Below, one piece after another: positions 35,180 to 43,845 of a stretch of DNA of 64,000 nucleotides. Numbering within the stretch: the stretch's first letter is position 1; every line of letters starts with the position of its first letter. The notes beneath the pieces were generated by a model. The model saw nothing but the letters and a program-made list of their open reading frames with translations, was not told where the DNA came from and made no database searches. The stretch is from Sedimentibacter saalensis (GTDB taxonomy: Bacteria; Bacillota; Clostridia; Tissierellales; Sedimentibacteraceae). The DNA lies in the NCBI RefSeq assembly GCF_007830175.1, contig NZ_VLKH01000006.1:33708-97707 (forward strand), given 5' to 3'. A program made the translations under genes and the position numbers.

Positions 35180-36285
35180 AGATTCTAGTTACAGGAGCTA
35201 ACGGTTTTATTGGCAAAAACCTTATTACTGAACTTAAGAATCGTGGCTATAATGATATTTTTGAATATAGTAGAGATATGGAGATATCTTTGTTAGACAC
35301 TTATTGTCAAAAATGTGAATTCGTGTTTCATTTAGCAGGTGTTAATCGACCTCAAAATCAAGAGGAGTTTATGGAAGGGAATTTCGGATTTACTTCTATA
35401 TTACTTGATTTGTTAAAAAAACATAATAATAAAGCAACGGTTATGATGTCATCATCAACTCAAGCAGCCCTAAACAATCCTTATGGACGAAGCAAAAAAG
35501 CTGGAGAGGATTTAATGATTTCATATAGTAAAGAAACAGGAGCAAAGGTATTAGTCTATAGATTCACTAATGTGTTTGGAAAATGGTGCAGACCTAATTA
35601 TAACAGTGTTGTAGCAACATTCTGCCATAATATTGCTAATGATCTGCCTATTAAAGTAAACGATCCAGATGCTAGCATGAATTTAGTATATATTGATGAT
35701 GTGATTGTAGAATTGATTAATGCACTAAAAGGTAAAGAAAATAGGAACGGAAATTTCTGTGAGGTTTCAAATACACATACAATTACGCTTGGTGAAATTG
35801 CAGAATTAATCAAATCATTTAAAGATAGCAGAAAGACATTAAATGTACCAAATATGGCCAATAAATTCGAAAAAAAATTATATAGTACCTATACAAGCTA
35901 TTTACCAATAGATCAATTTAGTTATCCATTAAAAATGAATGTTGATAATAGAGGATCTTTTACAGAAATAATTCGTACAATGGATAGAGGTCAGTTCTCT
36001 ATTAATATTGTAAAGCCTGGTATTATAAAAGGGAATCACTGGCATCATACCAAAAATGAAAAGTTTCTTGTGTTAAGCGGAAAAGGATTAATTCGTTTTA
36101 GAAAGATTGGTACAGAAGAGATTATTGATTACTATGTGAGTGGAGATAAAATGGAAGTGGTAGATATCCCAGTTGGATACACACACAATGTCATAAATAC
36201 TGGAGTTACTGATCTGGTAATATTCATGTGGGCGAATGAACCATTTAATCCGGAAGAACCGGACACATATTTCTTGGAGGTATGA
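35176..36285 (+). CDS. capF: CapF-type bifunctional UDP-sugar reductase/epimerase
   Basis: This 369-residue protein carries out the middle step of UDP-L-FucNAc synthesis. It has two domains. An SDR domain (about 1-245) has VTGANGFIGKNLI, FHLAGVNRP, MMSSSTQAALNNPYGRSKKA and RFTNVFGKW. A C-terminal cupin (about 250-369) has KPGIIKGNHWHHTKNEKFLVL, whose His residues bind the metal in CapF. The C-terminal FNPEEPDTYF is also typical. ATG 35176 overlaps the capE stop as ATGA and begins the protein at MKILVTGANG. An upstream ATG at 35161 would add five residues. The gene is tightly coupled to its neighbours. Confidence 0.92.
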   Translation: MKILVTGANGFIGKNLITELKNRGYNDIFEYSRDMEISLLDTYCQKCEFVFHLAGVNRPQNQEEFMEGNFGFTSILLDLLKKHNNKATVMMSSSTQAALNNPYGRSKKAGEDLMISYSKETGAKVLVYRFTNVFGKWCRPNYNSVVATFCHNIANDLPIKVNDPDASMNLVYIDDVIVELINALKGKENRNGNFCEVSNTHTITLGEIAELIKSFKDSRKTLNVPNMANKFEKKLYSTYTSYLPIDQFSYPLKMNVDNRGSFTEIIRTMDRGQFSINIVKPGIIKGNHWHHTKNEKFLVLSGKGLIRFRKIGTEEIIDYYVSGDKMEVVDIPVGYTHNVINTGVTDLVIFMWANEPFNPEEPDTYFLEV

Positions 36286-36286
36286 T

Positions 36287-37414
36287 ATGAAGAAATTAAA
36301 AGTAATGACAGTCGTAGGTACCAGGCCGGAAATTATTAGATTATCTGCTGTTATTAACAAATTGGAAGAGTCAAAAGCTATAGAACATGTTTTAGTACAC
36401 ACAGGACAAAATTATGATTATGAATTAAATGAGGTGTTCTTTAAAGATTTTAAATTGAAAAAACCAGATTATTTTCTTAATGCAGCAATTGGTAATGCAG
36501 TTGAAACTATAGGTAATATCCTCATAAAAATAGATCCAGTAATAGAAAAAGTAAAACCAGATGCTTTCTTAGTTCTTGGAGATACAAATAGCTGCCTTAC
36601 ATCTATTGCAGCCAAAAGAAGACATATTCCAATATTCCATATGGAAGCAGGCAACAGGTGCTTTGATCAAAGAGTACCAGAAGAGACTAATAGAAAAATA
36701 GTTGATCATACAGCAGATATTAATCTAACATATAGTGACATCGCAAGAGAATATTTGCTTAGAGAAGGAATACCTGCAGACAGAATAATTAAAACCGGAA
36801 GTCCAATGTTCGAAGTAATCAATTCAAGAAAAGAAGATATTGAAAAATCAGATATTTTGGAGAGATTAAAACTAGAGGTCGGAAAATATTTTGTTGTGTC
36901 AGCTCATCGTGAAGAAAATATAAATTCTGATACTAATTTTTTAGATTTAGTGGATAGTTTAAATGCCATTACAGATGAATACAGATTACCAATTATAGTT
37001 AGTACTCACCCTAGGACAAGAAAAATGATAGATTCTAAAAAAATTATATTTAATCCGTTGATATCACTTATGAAACCACTAGGATATAATGATTTTGTAA
37101 AATTGCAAACAAATGCAAAAGCTGTAATTAGTGACAGTGGGACTATAAATGAAGAATCATCAATTCTTGGATTTAAAGCACTTAATATAAGACAAGCACA
37201 TGAAAGGCCAGAAGCGATGGAAGAAGCTTCTGTAATGATGGTCGGCCTTACAAAAGAAAGAATATTACAAGGATTAGAGATATTAGAATCTCAACAAGGT
37301 GATACCTTAAGAAGAGTAGCAGACTATAGTATGCCTAATGTTTCTGACAAGGTGCTTAGAATCATATTGTCATATACTGATTATGTCAATAGAGTTGTCT
37401 GGCAAAATAATTAG
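36287..37414 (+). CDS. capG: CapG-type UDP-N-acetyl-L-talosamine/FucNAc C2-epimerase
   Basis: This 375-residue enzyme of the UDP-GlcNAc 2-epimerase superfamily is the last step giving UDP-L-FucNAc. It shows VVGTRPEIIRLSAVI, HTGQNYDYELNEVFF, VLGDTNSCLTSIAAKR, HMEAGNRCFDQRVPEETNR, the catalytic-region SAHREENIN and SDSGTINEESSILGFKALN. The CFDQRVPEETNRK stretch is characteristic of the CapG/WbjD branch. ATG 36287 follows GGAGG by six bases; an upstream frame into capF is not used. WecB-type ManNAc epimerase is the main alternative, but the capE-capF context favours CapG. Confidence 0.9.
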   Translation: MKKLKVMTVVGTRPEIIRLSAVINKLEESKAIEHVLVHTGQNYDYELNEVFFKDFKLKKPDYFLNAAIGNAVETIGNILIKIDPVIEKVKPDAFLVLGDTNSCLTSIAAKRRHIPIFHMEAGNRCFDQRVPEETNRKIVDHTADINLTYSDIAREYLLREGIPADRIIKTGSPMFEVINSRKEDIEKSDILERLKLEVGKYFVVSAHREENINSDTNFLDLVDSLNAITDEYRLPIIVSTHPRTRKMIDSKKIIFNPLISLMKPLGYNDFVKLQTNAKAVISDSGTINEESSILGFKALNIRQAHERPEAMEEASVMMVGLTKERILQGLEILESQQGDTLRRVADYSMPNVSDKVLRIILSYTDYVNRVVWQNN

Positions 37415-37460
37415 CTAATATTAAATTTATTTGATAGTGGATGATTTAATCATTTTTAAA

Positions 37461-37489
37461 TTGTTCATTGTACAACTTTCTGTTATAAT
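37461..37489 (+). promoter_or_regulatory. Putative sigma-A promoter before the chain-length gene
   Basis: TTGTTC (37461-37466) and TATAAT (37484-37489) are 17 bases apart, about 40 bases before the ATG at 37532. It suggests that the last part of locus A can be transcribed separately. Confidence 0.55.
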
Positions 37490-37531
37490 GTAATTTCAAA
37501 GGAATTAAATATTTACAATAAGGAGCAAATA

Positions 37532-38575
37532 ATGAACGAAAATCAAAATAATGTACAATATTATAGAAATGAAATTGACCTAAAAGAACTTATTTTAGCT
37601 TTATGGAAAAGAAAAAAGATGATAATAAGTTTTACTTTAGTTTTCGCAATATTAGCGGGGTTATTTAGCAAGTTTGTGATATCACCTGTTTATGATACAA
37701 AACTAAATATAGTTATAAGTATGCCTGAAGTTTATTCTACAAGATATGGTGATTATACATTGCCTATTACTACTAATGATCAGTATATAAAGTTGATTAC
37801 TAGCAATGATGTTTTAATAAATACTATAAAAGATATGGAATATGATACAGTTGAAATATCATTAGAAAAGTTAAGGAAAAGAATTGCTATAGGAAATGTT
37901 GATACAAAGACAAATACTATTCAAAACAGTTTTGAAGTAACTGTTTCTGCAGATAATCCAGAAGAGTCATTAAAGTTGGCACAGACATTATTTGCTAATT
38001 ATATAGAATTTATAGATGTAATGACTAAAGAAAGAGCTATCAATTATTTCATAAATAATTTTAGTATGAATATAAAAAGCTTGGAGAACAAATTAAAGAG
38101 TACTAGAGATATATTAAGTACAAATGAAGAATTATTAGCTGAGACACCTCAAATAATAACAAAAGGTGAAGCAAGTATAGAAATACAGACTCAATTGACT
38201 GATAAAAGTGATTATGTTGTTCCTGTTAATACAGTGAATCCAAATTATATAAAAATTGAAAATGATATTGTTGAAAACAAACAGTCAATAAATATTATTG
38301 AAAATTCGATTATGATGAATAATCAATATATAAGTGAGCTTGGTGTGGAAAAGCAAGCCTTGAATAAATATTATGAAACAGGACGAGCTAAAAAGTTAGA
38401 ATCAAGTGTAATAGGTGTTGTAGAAACAAGTGTGTATTTACCTTCTCCTCCTGTAGCGCCAACACAAAAAACAAGCCCTAGCAATTCATTAAATACCATA
38501 ATTGGTGCAGTAATCGGCGGAATGATAGGTGTTATGACAGCACTGATAAAGGAATATTGGGTTAAAGAAGCATAA
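37532..38575 (+). CDS. Wzz/GumC-type polysaccharide co-polymerase
   Basis: This 347-residue membrane protein sets polysaccharide chain length or couples synthesis to export. The Wzz topology is clear. A cytoplasmic start (EIDLKELILALWKRKKMI) leads to helix 1 (about 32-52). A long extracytoplasmic, largely helical region (about 60-300) comes next. Then come a Pro-rich phrase PSPPVAPTQKTSP and helix 2 (about 320-340, IIGAVIGGMIGVMTALI). There is no attached kinase domain. It starts at an ATG after AAGGAG and has its own promoter. A second, shorter CpsC-type protein lies at 56490 beside a kinase, so the two may serve different loci. Confidence 0.9.
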   Translation: MNENQNNVQYYRNEIDLKELILALWKRKKMIISFTLVFAILAGLFSKFVISPVYDTKLNIVISMPEVYSTRYGDYTLPITTNDQYIKLITSNDVLINTIKDMEYDTVEISLEKLRKRIAIGNVDTKTNTIQNSFEVTVSADNPEESLKLAQTLFANYIEFIDVMTKERAINYFINNFSMNIKSLENKLKSTRDILSTNEELLAETPQIITKGEASIEIQTQLTDKSDYVVPVNTVNPNYIKIENDIVENKQSINIIENSIMMNNQYISELGVEKQALNKYYETGRAKKLESSVIGVVETSVYLPSPPVAPTQKTSPSNSLNTIIGAVIGGMIGVMTALIKEYWVKEA

Positions 38576-38657
38576 AATAAACAAGGTTATTTATAATTAA
38601 ATCATCATAATTCTTATTAACTTAAGTTTCATAAATATAATTTAGAGGGGATTAACT

Positions 38658-39650
38658 ATGATCCTAATCACAGGCGGGACCGGCTATATCGGTTCACATA
38701 CAGCAGTAAAGTTATTAGATCAAAACGAAGATATAATAATATTGGACAATCTGTACAATTCCAGAGCGGAAGTAATTGACAGTATTGAAGCCATAACAGG
38801 CATAAGGCCTAAGTTCTATCAAATTGATTTATTGGATATAAATGGGTTAGAACAAATTTTCAAAGAAAACAAAATAGACTGTGTAATTCATTTTGCAGGG
38901 CTTAAGGCTGTGGGGGAATCTGTTGCGCAGCCGCTTAAGTATTTCAACAACAATATTACAGGCACAATCAATTTGCTAATGATAATGCAGAAATACAACT
39001 GCAAGAAAATCATATTCAGCTCATCTGCAACTGTTTATGGTACAACACAAGAAATGCCGCTTACTGAAAACTCTCCATTAGGGGTTACTAATCCTTATGG
39101 CAGGACTAAACTTGTCATTGAGGAAATGCTAAGGGATTTGTATGCTTCTGACAATGAGTTTGCAGTGGTGCTTCTCAGATATTTCAATCCTATAGGTGCA
39201 CACAAGAGCAGGCTCATAGGAGAAAATCCCAACGGAATTCCAAATAATCTTATGCCATACATATGCAAAGTAGCTAAAGGGGAACTGACTCATCTAAATG
39301 TGTTTGGAAATGATTATGACACTGTTGACGGAACCGGAGTCAGGGATTACATACATGTTGAAGATCTCGCTGATGGACATGTGAAGTCAATAAACAAAGT
39401 CAAGAATAATAGCGGTTTATTTACATATAACCTGGGAACAGGAAATGGCTATAGCGTTCTGCAAGTGGTGAGCGCCTTTGAAAAAGCTAACAACATCAAA
39501 ATAAGTTATAAGATCACGACAAGAAGAGCCGGCGATGTGGCAACAGTGTATGCTGATACCAATAAGGCTGAAGAAGAATTAGGTTTCAAGGCACAGTATA
39601 ATATAAATGAAATGTGCAGAGACTCATGGAACTATGCTTCAAAGCATTAA
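38658..39650 (+). CDS. galE: UDP-glucose 4-epimerase
   Basis: This 330-residue SDR enzyme interconverts UDP-glucose and UDP-galactose (or the N-acetyl forms), giving a precursor for the polysaccharide. It has the NAD motif ITGGTGYIGSHTAVKL, DNLYNSR, IHFAGLKAVGESVAQP, SSSATVYGT, and the catalytic NPYGRTKLVIEE (YxxxK). RYFNPIGAH and DGTGVRDYIHVEDLADGH are also present. Length and motifs are textbook GalE. It starts at an ATG behind TTAGAGGGG. It is less AT-rich by eye than the glycosyltransferase genes before it. A terminator follows at 39666, which marks the end of locus A. Confidence 0.96.
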   Translation: MILITGGTGYIGSHTAVKLLDQNEDIIILDNLYNSRAEVIDSIEAITGIRPKFYQIDLLDINGLEQIFKENKIDCVIHFAGLKAVGESVAQPLKYFNNNITGTINLLMIMQKYNCKKIIFSSSATVYGTTQEMPLTENSPLGVTNPYGRTKLVIEEMLRDLYASDNEFAVVLLRYFNPIGAHKSRLIGENPNGIPNNLMPYICKVAKGELTHLNVFGNDYDTVDGTGVRDYIHVEDLADGHVKSINKVKNNSGLFTYNLGTGNGYSVLQVVSAFEKANNIKISYKITTRRAGDVATVYADTNKAEEELGFKAQYNINEMCRDSWNYASKH

Positions 39651-39665
39651 TTTAACTTAACTCCA

Positions 39666-39699
39666 AATGCCCTGGTGACATTAAACCCCGGGGCATTTT
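39666..39699 (+). terminator. Terminator after galE
   Basis: AATGCCCTGG pairs with CCGGGGCATT (one G-T pair) and is followed by TTTC. It lies about 15 bases after the galE stop. Confidence 0.75.
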
Positions 39700-39926
39700 C
39701 ATTGAACGCAACACTTTTTCATAAGTAATCGACAAAATACGACAATCTTAACCGGTTTCTTGAAACAAAAATTTCGAACTTACTAAAGAACAAAGCATTA
39801 AATGAACATCCTCTGAACTATCTTGCCATAAGAAATTACATAAAGAAAAACAATACATTAAATACGTTTAAAAAAGTAAATACTTTTTTATTTAACGTTT
39901 GTGAATAAAGTATTTATCTCAAGTAC

Positions 39927-39954
39927 TTGATTTTAACATTTCATGTGCTATAAT
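39927..39954 (+). promoter_or_regulatory. Putative promoter of the riboswitch-controlled locus B
   Basis: TTGATT (39927-39932) and TATAAT (39949-39954) are 16 bases apart. Transcription from here would begin about 60 bases before the c-di-GMP aptamer. Confidence 0.55.
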
Positions 39955-40020
39955 AAAACTATTGACATAATATGCAATAATTTACAGATTTACATAATAT
40001 TTTGGAAATTTAAATAATTT

Positions 40021-40147
40021 GAAAAAGGCAAACTAATTGAAAGATTAGGACGCAAAGCTAAGAAGTCTAAGGCACAACAAATTAATGCTACGATAGTTCA
40101 GCTGCTAAAACAATTATTTATTTATTTTTTTAGTGGCTATTTTTATG
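40021..40147 (+). promoter_or_regulatory. Cyclic-di-GMP-I (GEMM-I) riboswitch with overlapping terminator
   Basis: GGCAAAC, then a stem CTAAT/ATTAG capped by a GAAA tetraloop, GGACGCAAAGC (40048-40058), AGTCTAAGGC and ATGCTACGATAG in this order match the clostridial GEMM-I c-di-GMP aptamer closely. AGCTGCTAAAA (40100-40110), at the 3' edge of the aptamer, pairs fully with TTTTAGTGGCT (40128-40138), with two G-T pairs, and is followed by ATTTTTAT. The terminator therefore competes with the closing stem. This suggests that c-di-GMP binding prevents termination (an ON switch); that logic is inference. The downstream gene is the CapD-like dehydratase at 40365, over 200 bases away. Confidence 0.88.
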
Positions 40148-40364
40148 CCAAATTATGACATGATAGTTTATGACAATTAAATTGCACTGCTAACAAATTA
40201 TTATTAATAATGAATAGTAATTTGGTTAACATCTGTTGTGATACTCTAAAATTTCAACAGCTTTACATGGTTCGCACATAGGCAATAAAATTTGGGGGTA
40301 TTATAAAAATTTAATAATATAACTATAAAGAAATAATGTCAAATAACAATAGGGGTATTGAAAA

Positions 40365-42317
40365 ATGACTATTTATTTAAGTGCGTATTCACTTCTTAAC
40401 AAGTATCGCAGATACATTCCTCTGCTAATAGATACTTGCATAGCTATGCTTTCTTATGTAACACCTTATGCCATCTCAGGCATAAATCCAATCAAAATTG
40501 AAATCATTCGTAATACAATCCTAATTTACACAATTATTTATATTGGAACATTTATTGCCTTGAAGACATACAGGAATATGTGGAGGTATACTGGCATAGT
40601 TGATTTATACCACTGTATTTGTGCTTCTCTTTTGGCTAATGCTCTTTTTTATTCTGTCACTAGATTTCTTGATATAAAAATATATTATTATGTATATCCA
40701 TTTGCAACAACTTTATCATCAATGCTCTCTATAACTGCAAGAGTGGTATTCAGGTCCATACTGATAATTGGTAAAAATAAAAGCGTAAGTGAAGGCGACA
40801 AAGAAACCAATGTAATGATAGTTGGAGCTGGACAAGCAACATATATCATGCTTGGTGAAATCAAAGCTAATAACCATAACCACTATAATGTTAAATGCAT
40901 AGTTGATGATGATATTTCAAAGATAGGAAGAAGAATTTATTTTGCCCCTGTAGTTGGAAATACTAACACTATAAAAGAAATGGCCAAGAAATATGACATT
41001 GAAAAAATAATCATATCTATACCATCCATAGATAAAGAAAACAAGAAAAGAATTTTAAACCTCTGTGCAGAAACACAGTGCAAACTAAAAATCTTACCGG
41101 AAATATACAGCTTAATAGATAATAGAGGTCAAAAGGATTTATTAAGTAAATTAAGAGATGTACAAGTTGAAGATCTCCTGGGCAGAGAGCCTATTGTCCT
41201 GGATTGTCAAATGACAAAAGAATACATAGAAAATAAAGTTGTACTTGTCACAGGCGGCGGCGGTTCCATAGGTTCAGAGCTTTGCAGGCAGATAGCTTCT
41301 TATTCACCAAAAAACCTGATAGTACTTGATATCTATGAGAACAATGCATACAGCATTCAGCAGGAACTAGTCCGTAACTATGGCAATGACCTGAACATGG
41401 AAGTTCAAATAGCTTCTGTAAGAGATAAAAACAAACTGGAACAAATATTTTCAACAAGAAATATTGATATAGTATTCCATGCAGCAGCACACAAACATGT
41501 GCCATTGATGGAACATAACCCTGAAGAAGCAATAAAAAATAACATAATGGGTACATACAACACAGCCTGCATGGCAGATAAATATAAAACAGACAAATTT
41601 GTTCTCATTTCTACTGACAAGGCAGTCAATCCAACTAATGTTATGGGGGCTACAAAAAGAATCTGTGAAATGATAATTCAGGTCTTCAATCAACGCAGCA
41701 AGACTGATTTTGTAGCAGTAAGATTCGGTAATGTATTAGGAAGCAATGGCTCAGTAATACCATTGTTTATGGACCAGATCCGTACAGGTGGCCCAGTAAC
41801 CGTAACTCATGAAGAAATAACAAGATATTTCATGACAATACCTGAAGCAGTACAGCTTGTACTTAGGGCAGCTAAAATAGCCACCGGCGGGGAAATATTT
41901 GTACTGGATATGGGTGAACCTGTAAAGATAAAAGACTTAGCATATAATTTAATAAGATTAGCAGGACTGGTTCCTGACAAAGACATAAAAGTTACATATA
42001 CAGGTTTAAGACCTGGAGAAAAACTGTATGAAGAGCTGTTGATAACAGAAAAAAGCGGACAAACCAAGACAGAAATTGATAAAATATTTATTGAAAAGCC
42101 AACGTATGTCAATGAAGTCCATCTGCTTGATGCTATAAGTAATCTTCATAAAGCAGCTCTGAATCTGGAAACTGAAACTGAATTGAAATTGATAGAAAAC
42201 TTAGTTCCAACATACAAAAGGACTCCAAACAATAATAATAAATCAAAAACAGAATATGAAAAGCCAACTCTTAATAAAAATGAAGACAATTTAGTATTTA
42301 GAGTTGAAACAGCATAA
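40365..42317 (+). CDS. Membrane-bound nucleotide-sugar 4,6-dehydratase (PglF/WbpM/CapD-like)
   Basis: This 650-residue enzyme is expected to convert UDP-GlcNAc to the 4-keto-6-deoxy sugar, the entry to bacillosamine, QuiNAc or FucNAc-type sugars. Four N-terminal membrane helices (about 15-125) are followed by a first nucleotide-binding region (VMIVGAGQATYIML, about 148-165). The catalytic SDR domain (from about 287) has VTGGGGSIGSELCRQI, FHAAAHKHVPLMEHNPEEA, STDKAVNPTNVMGATKR and RFGNVLGSNGSV. This long architecture is that of PglF, WbpM and FlaA1-like proteins. The C-terminal tail is polar and Asn-rich. The start is ATG 40365 in a GGGG-rich context. It is the first gene after the c-di-GMP riboswitch. 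Confidence 0.93.
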   Translation: MTIYLSAYSLLNKYRRYIPLLIDTCIAMLSYVTPYAISGINPIKIEIIRNTILIYTIIYIGTFIALKTYRNMWRYTGIVDLYHCICASLLANALFYSVTRFLDIKIYYYVYPFATTLSSMLSITARVVFRSILIIGKNKSVSEGDKETNVMIVGAGQATYIMLGEIKANNHNHYNVKCIVDDDISKIGRRIYFAPVVGNTNTIKEMAKKYDIEKIIISIPSIDKENKKRILNLCAETQCKLKILPEIYSLIDNRGQKDLLSKLRDVQVEDLLGREPIVLDCQMTKEYIENKVVLVTGGGGSIGSELCRQIASYSPKNLIVLDIYENNAYSIQQELVRNYGNDLNMEVQIASVRDKNKLEQIFSTRNIDIVFHAAAHKHVPLMEHNPEEAIKNNIMGTYNTACMADKYKTDKFVLISTDKAVNPTNVMGATKRICEMIIQVFNQRSKTDFVAVRFGNVLGSNGSVIPLFMDQIRTGGPVTVTHEEITRYFMTIPEAVQLVLRAAKIATGGEIFVLDMGEPVKIKDLAYNLIRLAGLVPDKDIKVTYTGLRPGEKLYEELLITEKSGQTKTEIDKIFIEKPTYVNEVHLLDAISNLHKAALNLETETELKLIENLVPTYKRTPNNNNKSKTEYEKPTLNKNEDNLVFRVETA

Positions 42318-42487
42318 ATTAATGCATAAAAGTGGAATTAGCAATCCTTAAATAGTACATGAACATATTGTAGTTTAAGAATTTACTTACTAAGGACGCA
42401 GAATGCGTCCTTAATTTTCAGTCAGTAAAATTGTTTGTTACATTTAATTGGACACATTATAATATTTTAGTTAGGTGGGTATTAGAA

Positions 42488-43168
42488 ATGAATTATTTAA
42501 TTGTTGTAGCACATCCAGATGATGAAGTTTTAGGTGCAGGAGCTACGATGTACAAGCTTGCGCAAGAAGGGCATTCAGTAAATGTATGTATTCTTTCCGG
42601 TAATGTTAATGCAAGAAACAATCGTCCTAGTGCAGATGAACTAGCTTTGGATCTTGATTGTTCATCAAATATATTAGGCGTTGATAAAGTAATTACGGGA
42701 GACTTCCCAAATATTGAATTTAACACTGTACCGCATTTAAATTTAGTACAATTCATTGAAAAAGTAATAATAGAAACCAAGGCTGAAGTAGTATTTACCC
42801 ACCATCCAGCAGATTTAAATAACGATCATTTGCATACCTCACTTGCATGTCAAGCTGCTGTGAGGTTATTTCAAAGAAGGCCAGAATTAACACCTCTTAA
42901 AGAACTACTTTTCATGGAAGTTCCTTCAGCAACTGAATGGGCATTAAATAAAGCAATGAATCAATTTAATCCAAATACATTTATTGAAGTAGGTGAAAAA
43001 GCGGTAGACAATAAGATAGAAGCTCTATCTCAGTACCGTGGTGTAATGAGAGATTACCCTCATCCAAGAAGTAATGAAGCATTAAAAGGGTTAGCAGCTT
43101 ATAGAGGTGGACAAGCTGGGATGGTTTATGCAGAAGCTTTTGAAAGTGTATTTAGGAGAGTTGTATGA
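42488..43168 (+). CDS. PIG-L family deacetylase
   Basis: This 226-residue zinc-dependent LmbE/PIG-L-type enzyme removes acetyl groups from N-acetyl sugars. The defining AHPDDEVLGAGATM lies at about 7-20 and the third metal ligand in THHPADLNNDHLHTS at about 100-115. FMEVPSATEW is also typical. It may deacetylate a lipid- or nucleotide-linked GlcNAc in this locus. ATG 42488 follows AGGTGGG; an upstream extension from 42431 lacks a site. Its stop overlaps the next start (ATGA), showing coupling with the small sugar transferase. The gene and the next two look less AT-rich than the surrounding glycosyltransferase genes. Confidence 0.92.
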   Translation: MNYLIVVAHPDDEVLGAGATMYKLAQEGHSVNVCILSGNVNARNNRPSADELALDLDCSSNILGVDKVITGDFPNIEFNTVPHLNLVQFIEKVIIETKAEVVFTHHPADLNNDHLHTSLACQAAVRLFQRRPELTPLKELLFMEVPSATEWALNKAMNQFNPNTFIEVGEKAVDNKIEALSQYRGVMRDYPHPRSNEALKGLAAYRGGQAGMVYAEAFESVFRRVV

Positions 43169-43845
43169 TGTTCTATAAATTCTTTAAAAGAGCCTTCTGC
43201 ATTATCGCCTCACTCTTGGGAATTATTGTGACATCACCGTTATGGCTTATCGCTGTGGTGGGAATCAAAGTATCAGACCCTGGTCCCGTGTTTTATATGG
43301 CGAAGAGAATTGGTAAGGACAACCGAGAGTTCAGAATGTTCAAGTTCCGATCGATGAGGGTTGACCGAGATGCAGGTGAACATAGCTTTAAGGCTGATAC
43401 AAATAGAGTATTCCCATTCGGTGCTTTTTTACGTGCTAGCAAGATAGATGAATTACCTCAGTTACTCAACTGTTTGGTAGGAGACATGGCAATTATCGGA
43501 CCGAGGCCGGCTTCAAAGGACCAAGTATCGGTAGTTAGGGCTGGAAGGTATTCAGTAGTAAGTACTGTAATCCCTGGCTTGTCAGGTCCGTCTGCTCTTT
43601 ACGATTACATATACGGTGACACCATAGAGGATGAAATAGAGTATGAAGAACTTGTTCTACCTACCAGATTGGAATTGGATAGATTTTATGTAAGTCACAT
43701 CTCTTGTGGCTTTGACATTAAGATGATTTGGTGGACAGTGCTTTGTATTCTGTACAGTTTTAGTCACGGTGAAAGCAAGGCAACAAACAAAATATTGGAA
43801 GAGCTAAAAAGTTTTGTGGCAGAAGAAGCCACTGTTAAAGGATGA
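43165..43845 (+). CDS. PglC-like small phosphoglycosyl transferase
   Basis: This 226-residue monotopic sugar-phosphate transferase has a single N-terminal re-entrant hydrophobic helix (about 8-32, IIASLLGIIVTSPLWLIAVV). The catalytic domain has DPGPVFYMAKRIG, FRMFKFRSMRVDRDAG, KIDELPQLLNCLVGDMAI and IGPRPAS. This is the minimal catalytic unit of the family, as in PglC, without the extra N-terminal helices of the 20647 gene. It should load phospho-sugar onto undecaprenyl phosphate and so start the locus B glycan. It overlaps its neighbours by ATGA on both sides. The presence of two initiating enzymes supports separate glycans. Confidence 0.92.
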   Translation: MMFYKFFKRAFCIIASLLGIIVTSPLWLIAVVGIKVSDPGPVFYMAKRIGKDNREFRMFKFRSMRVDRDAGEHSFKADTNRVFPFGAFLRASKIDELPQLLNCLVGDMAIIGPRPASKDQVSVVRAGRYSVVSTVIPGLSGPSALYDYIYGDTIEDEIEYEELVLPTRLELDRFYVSHISCGFDIKMIWWTVLCILYSFSHGESKATNKILEELKSFVAEEATVKG

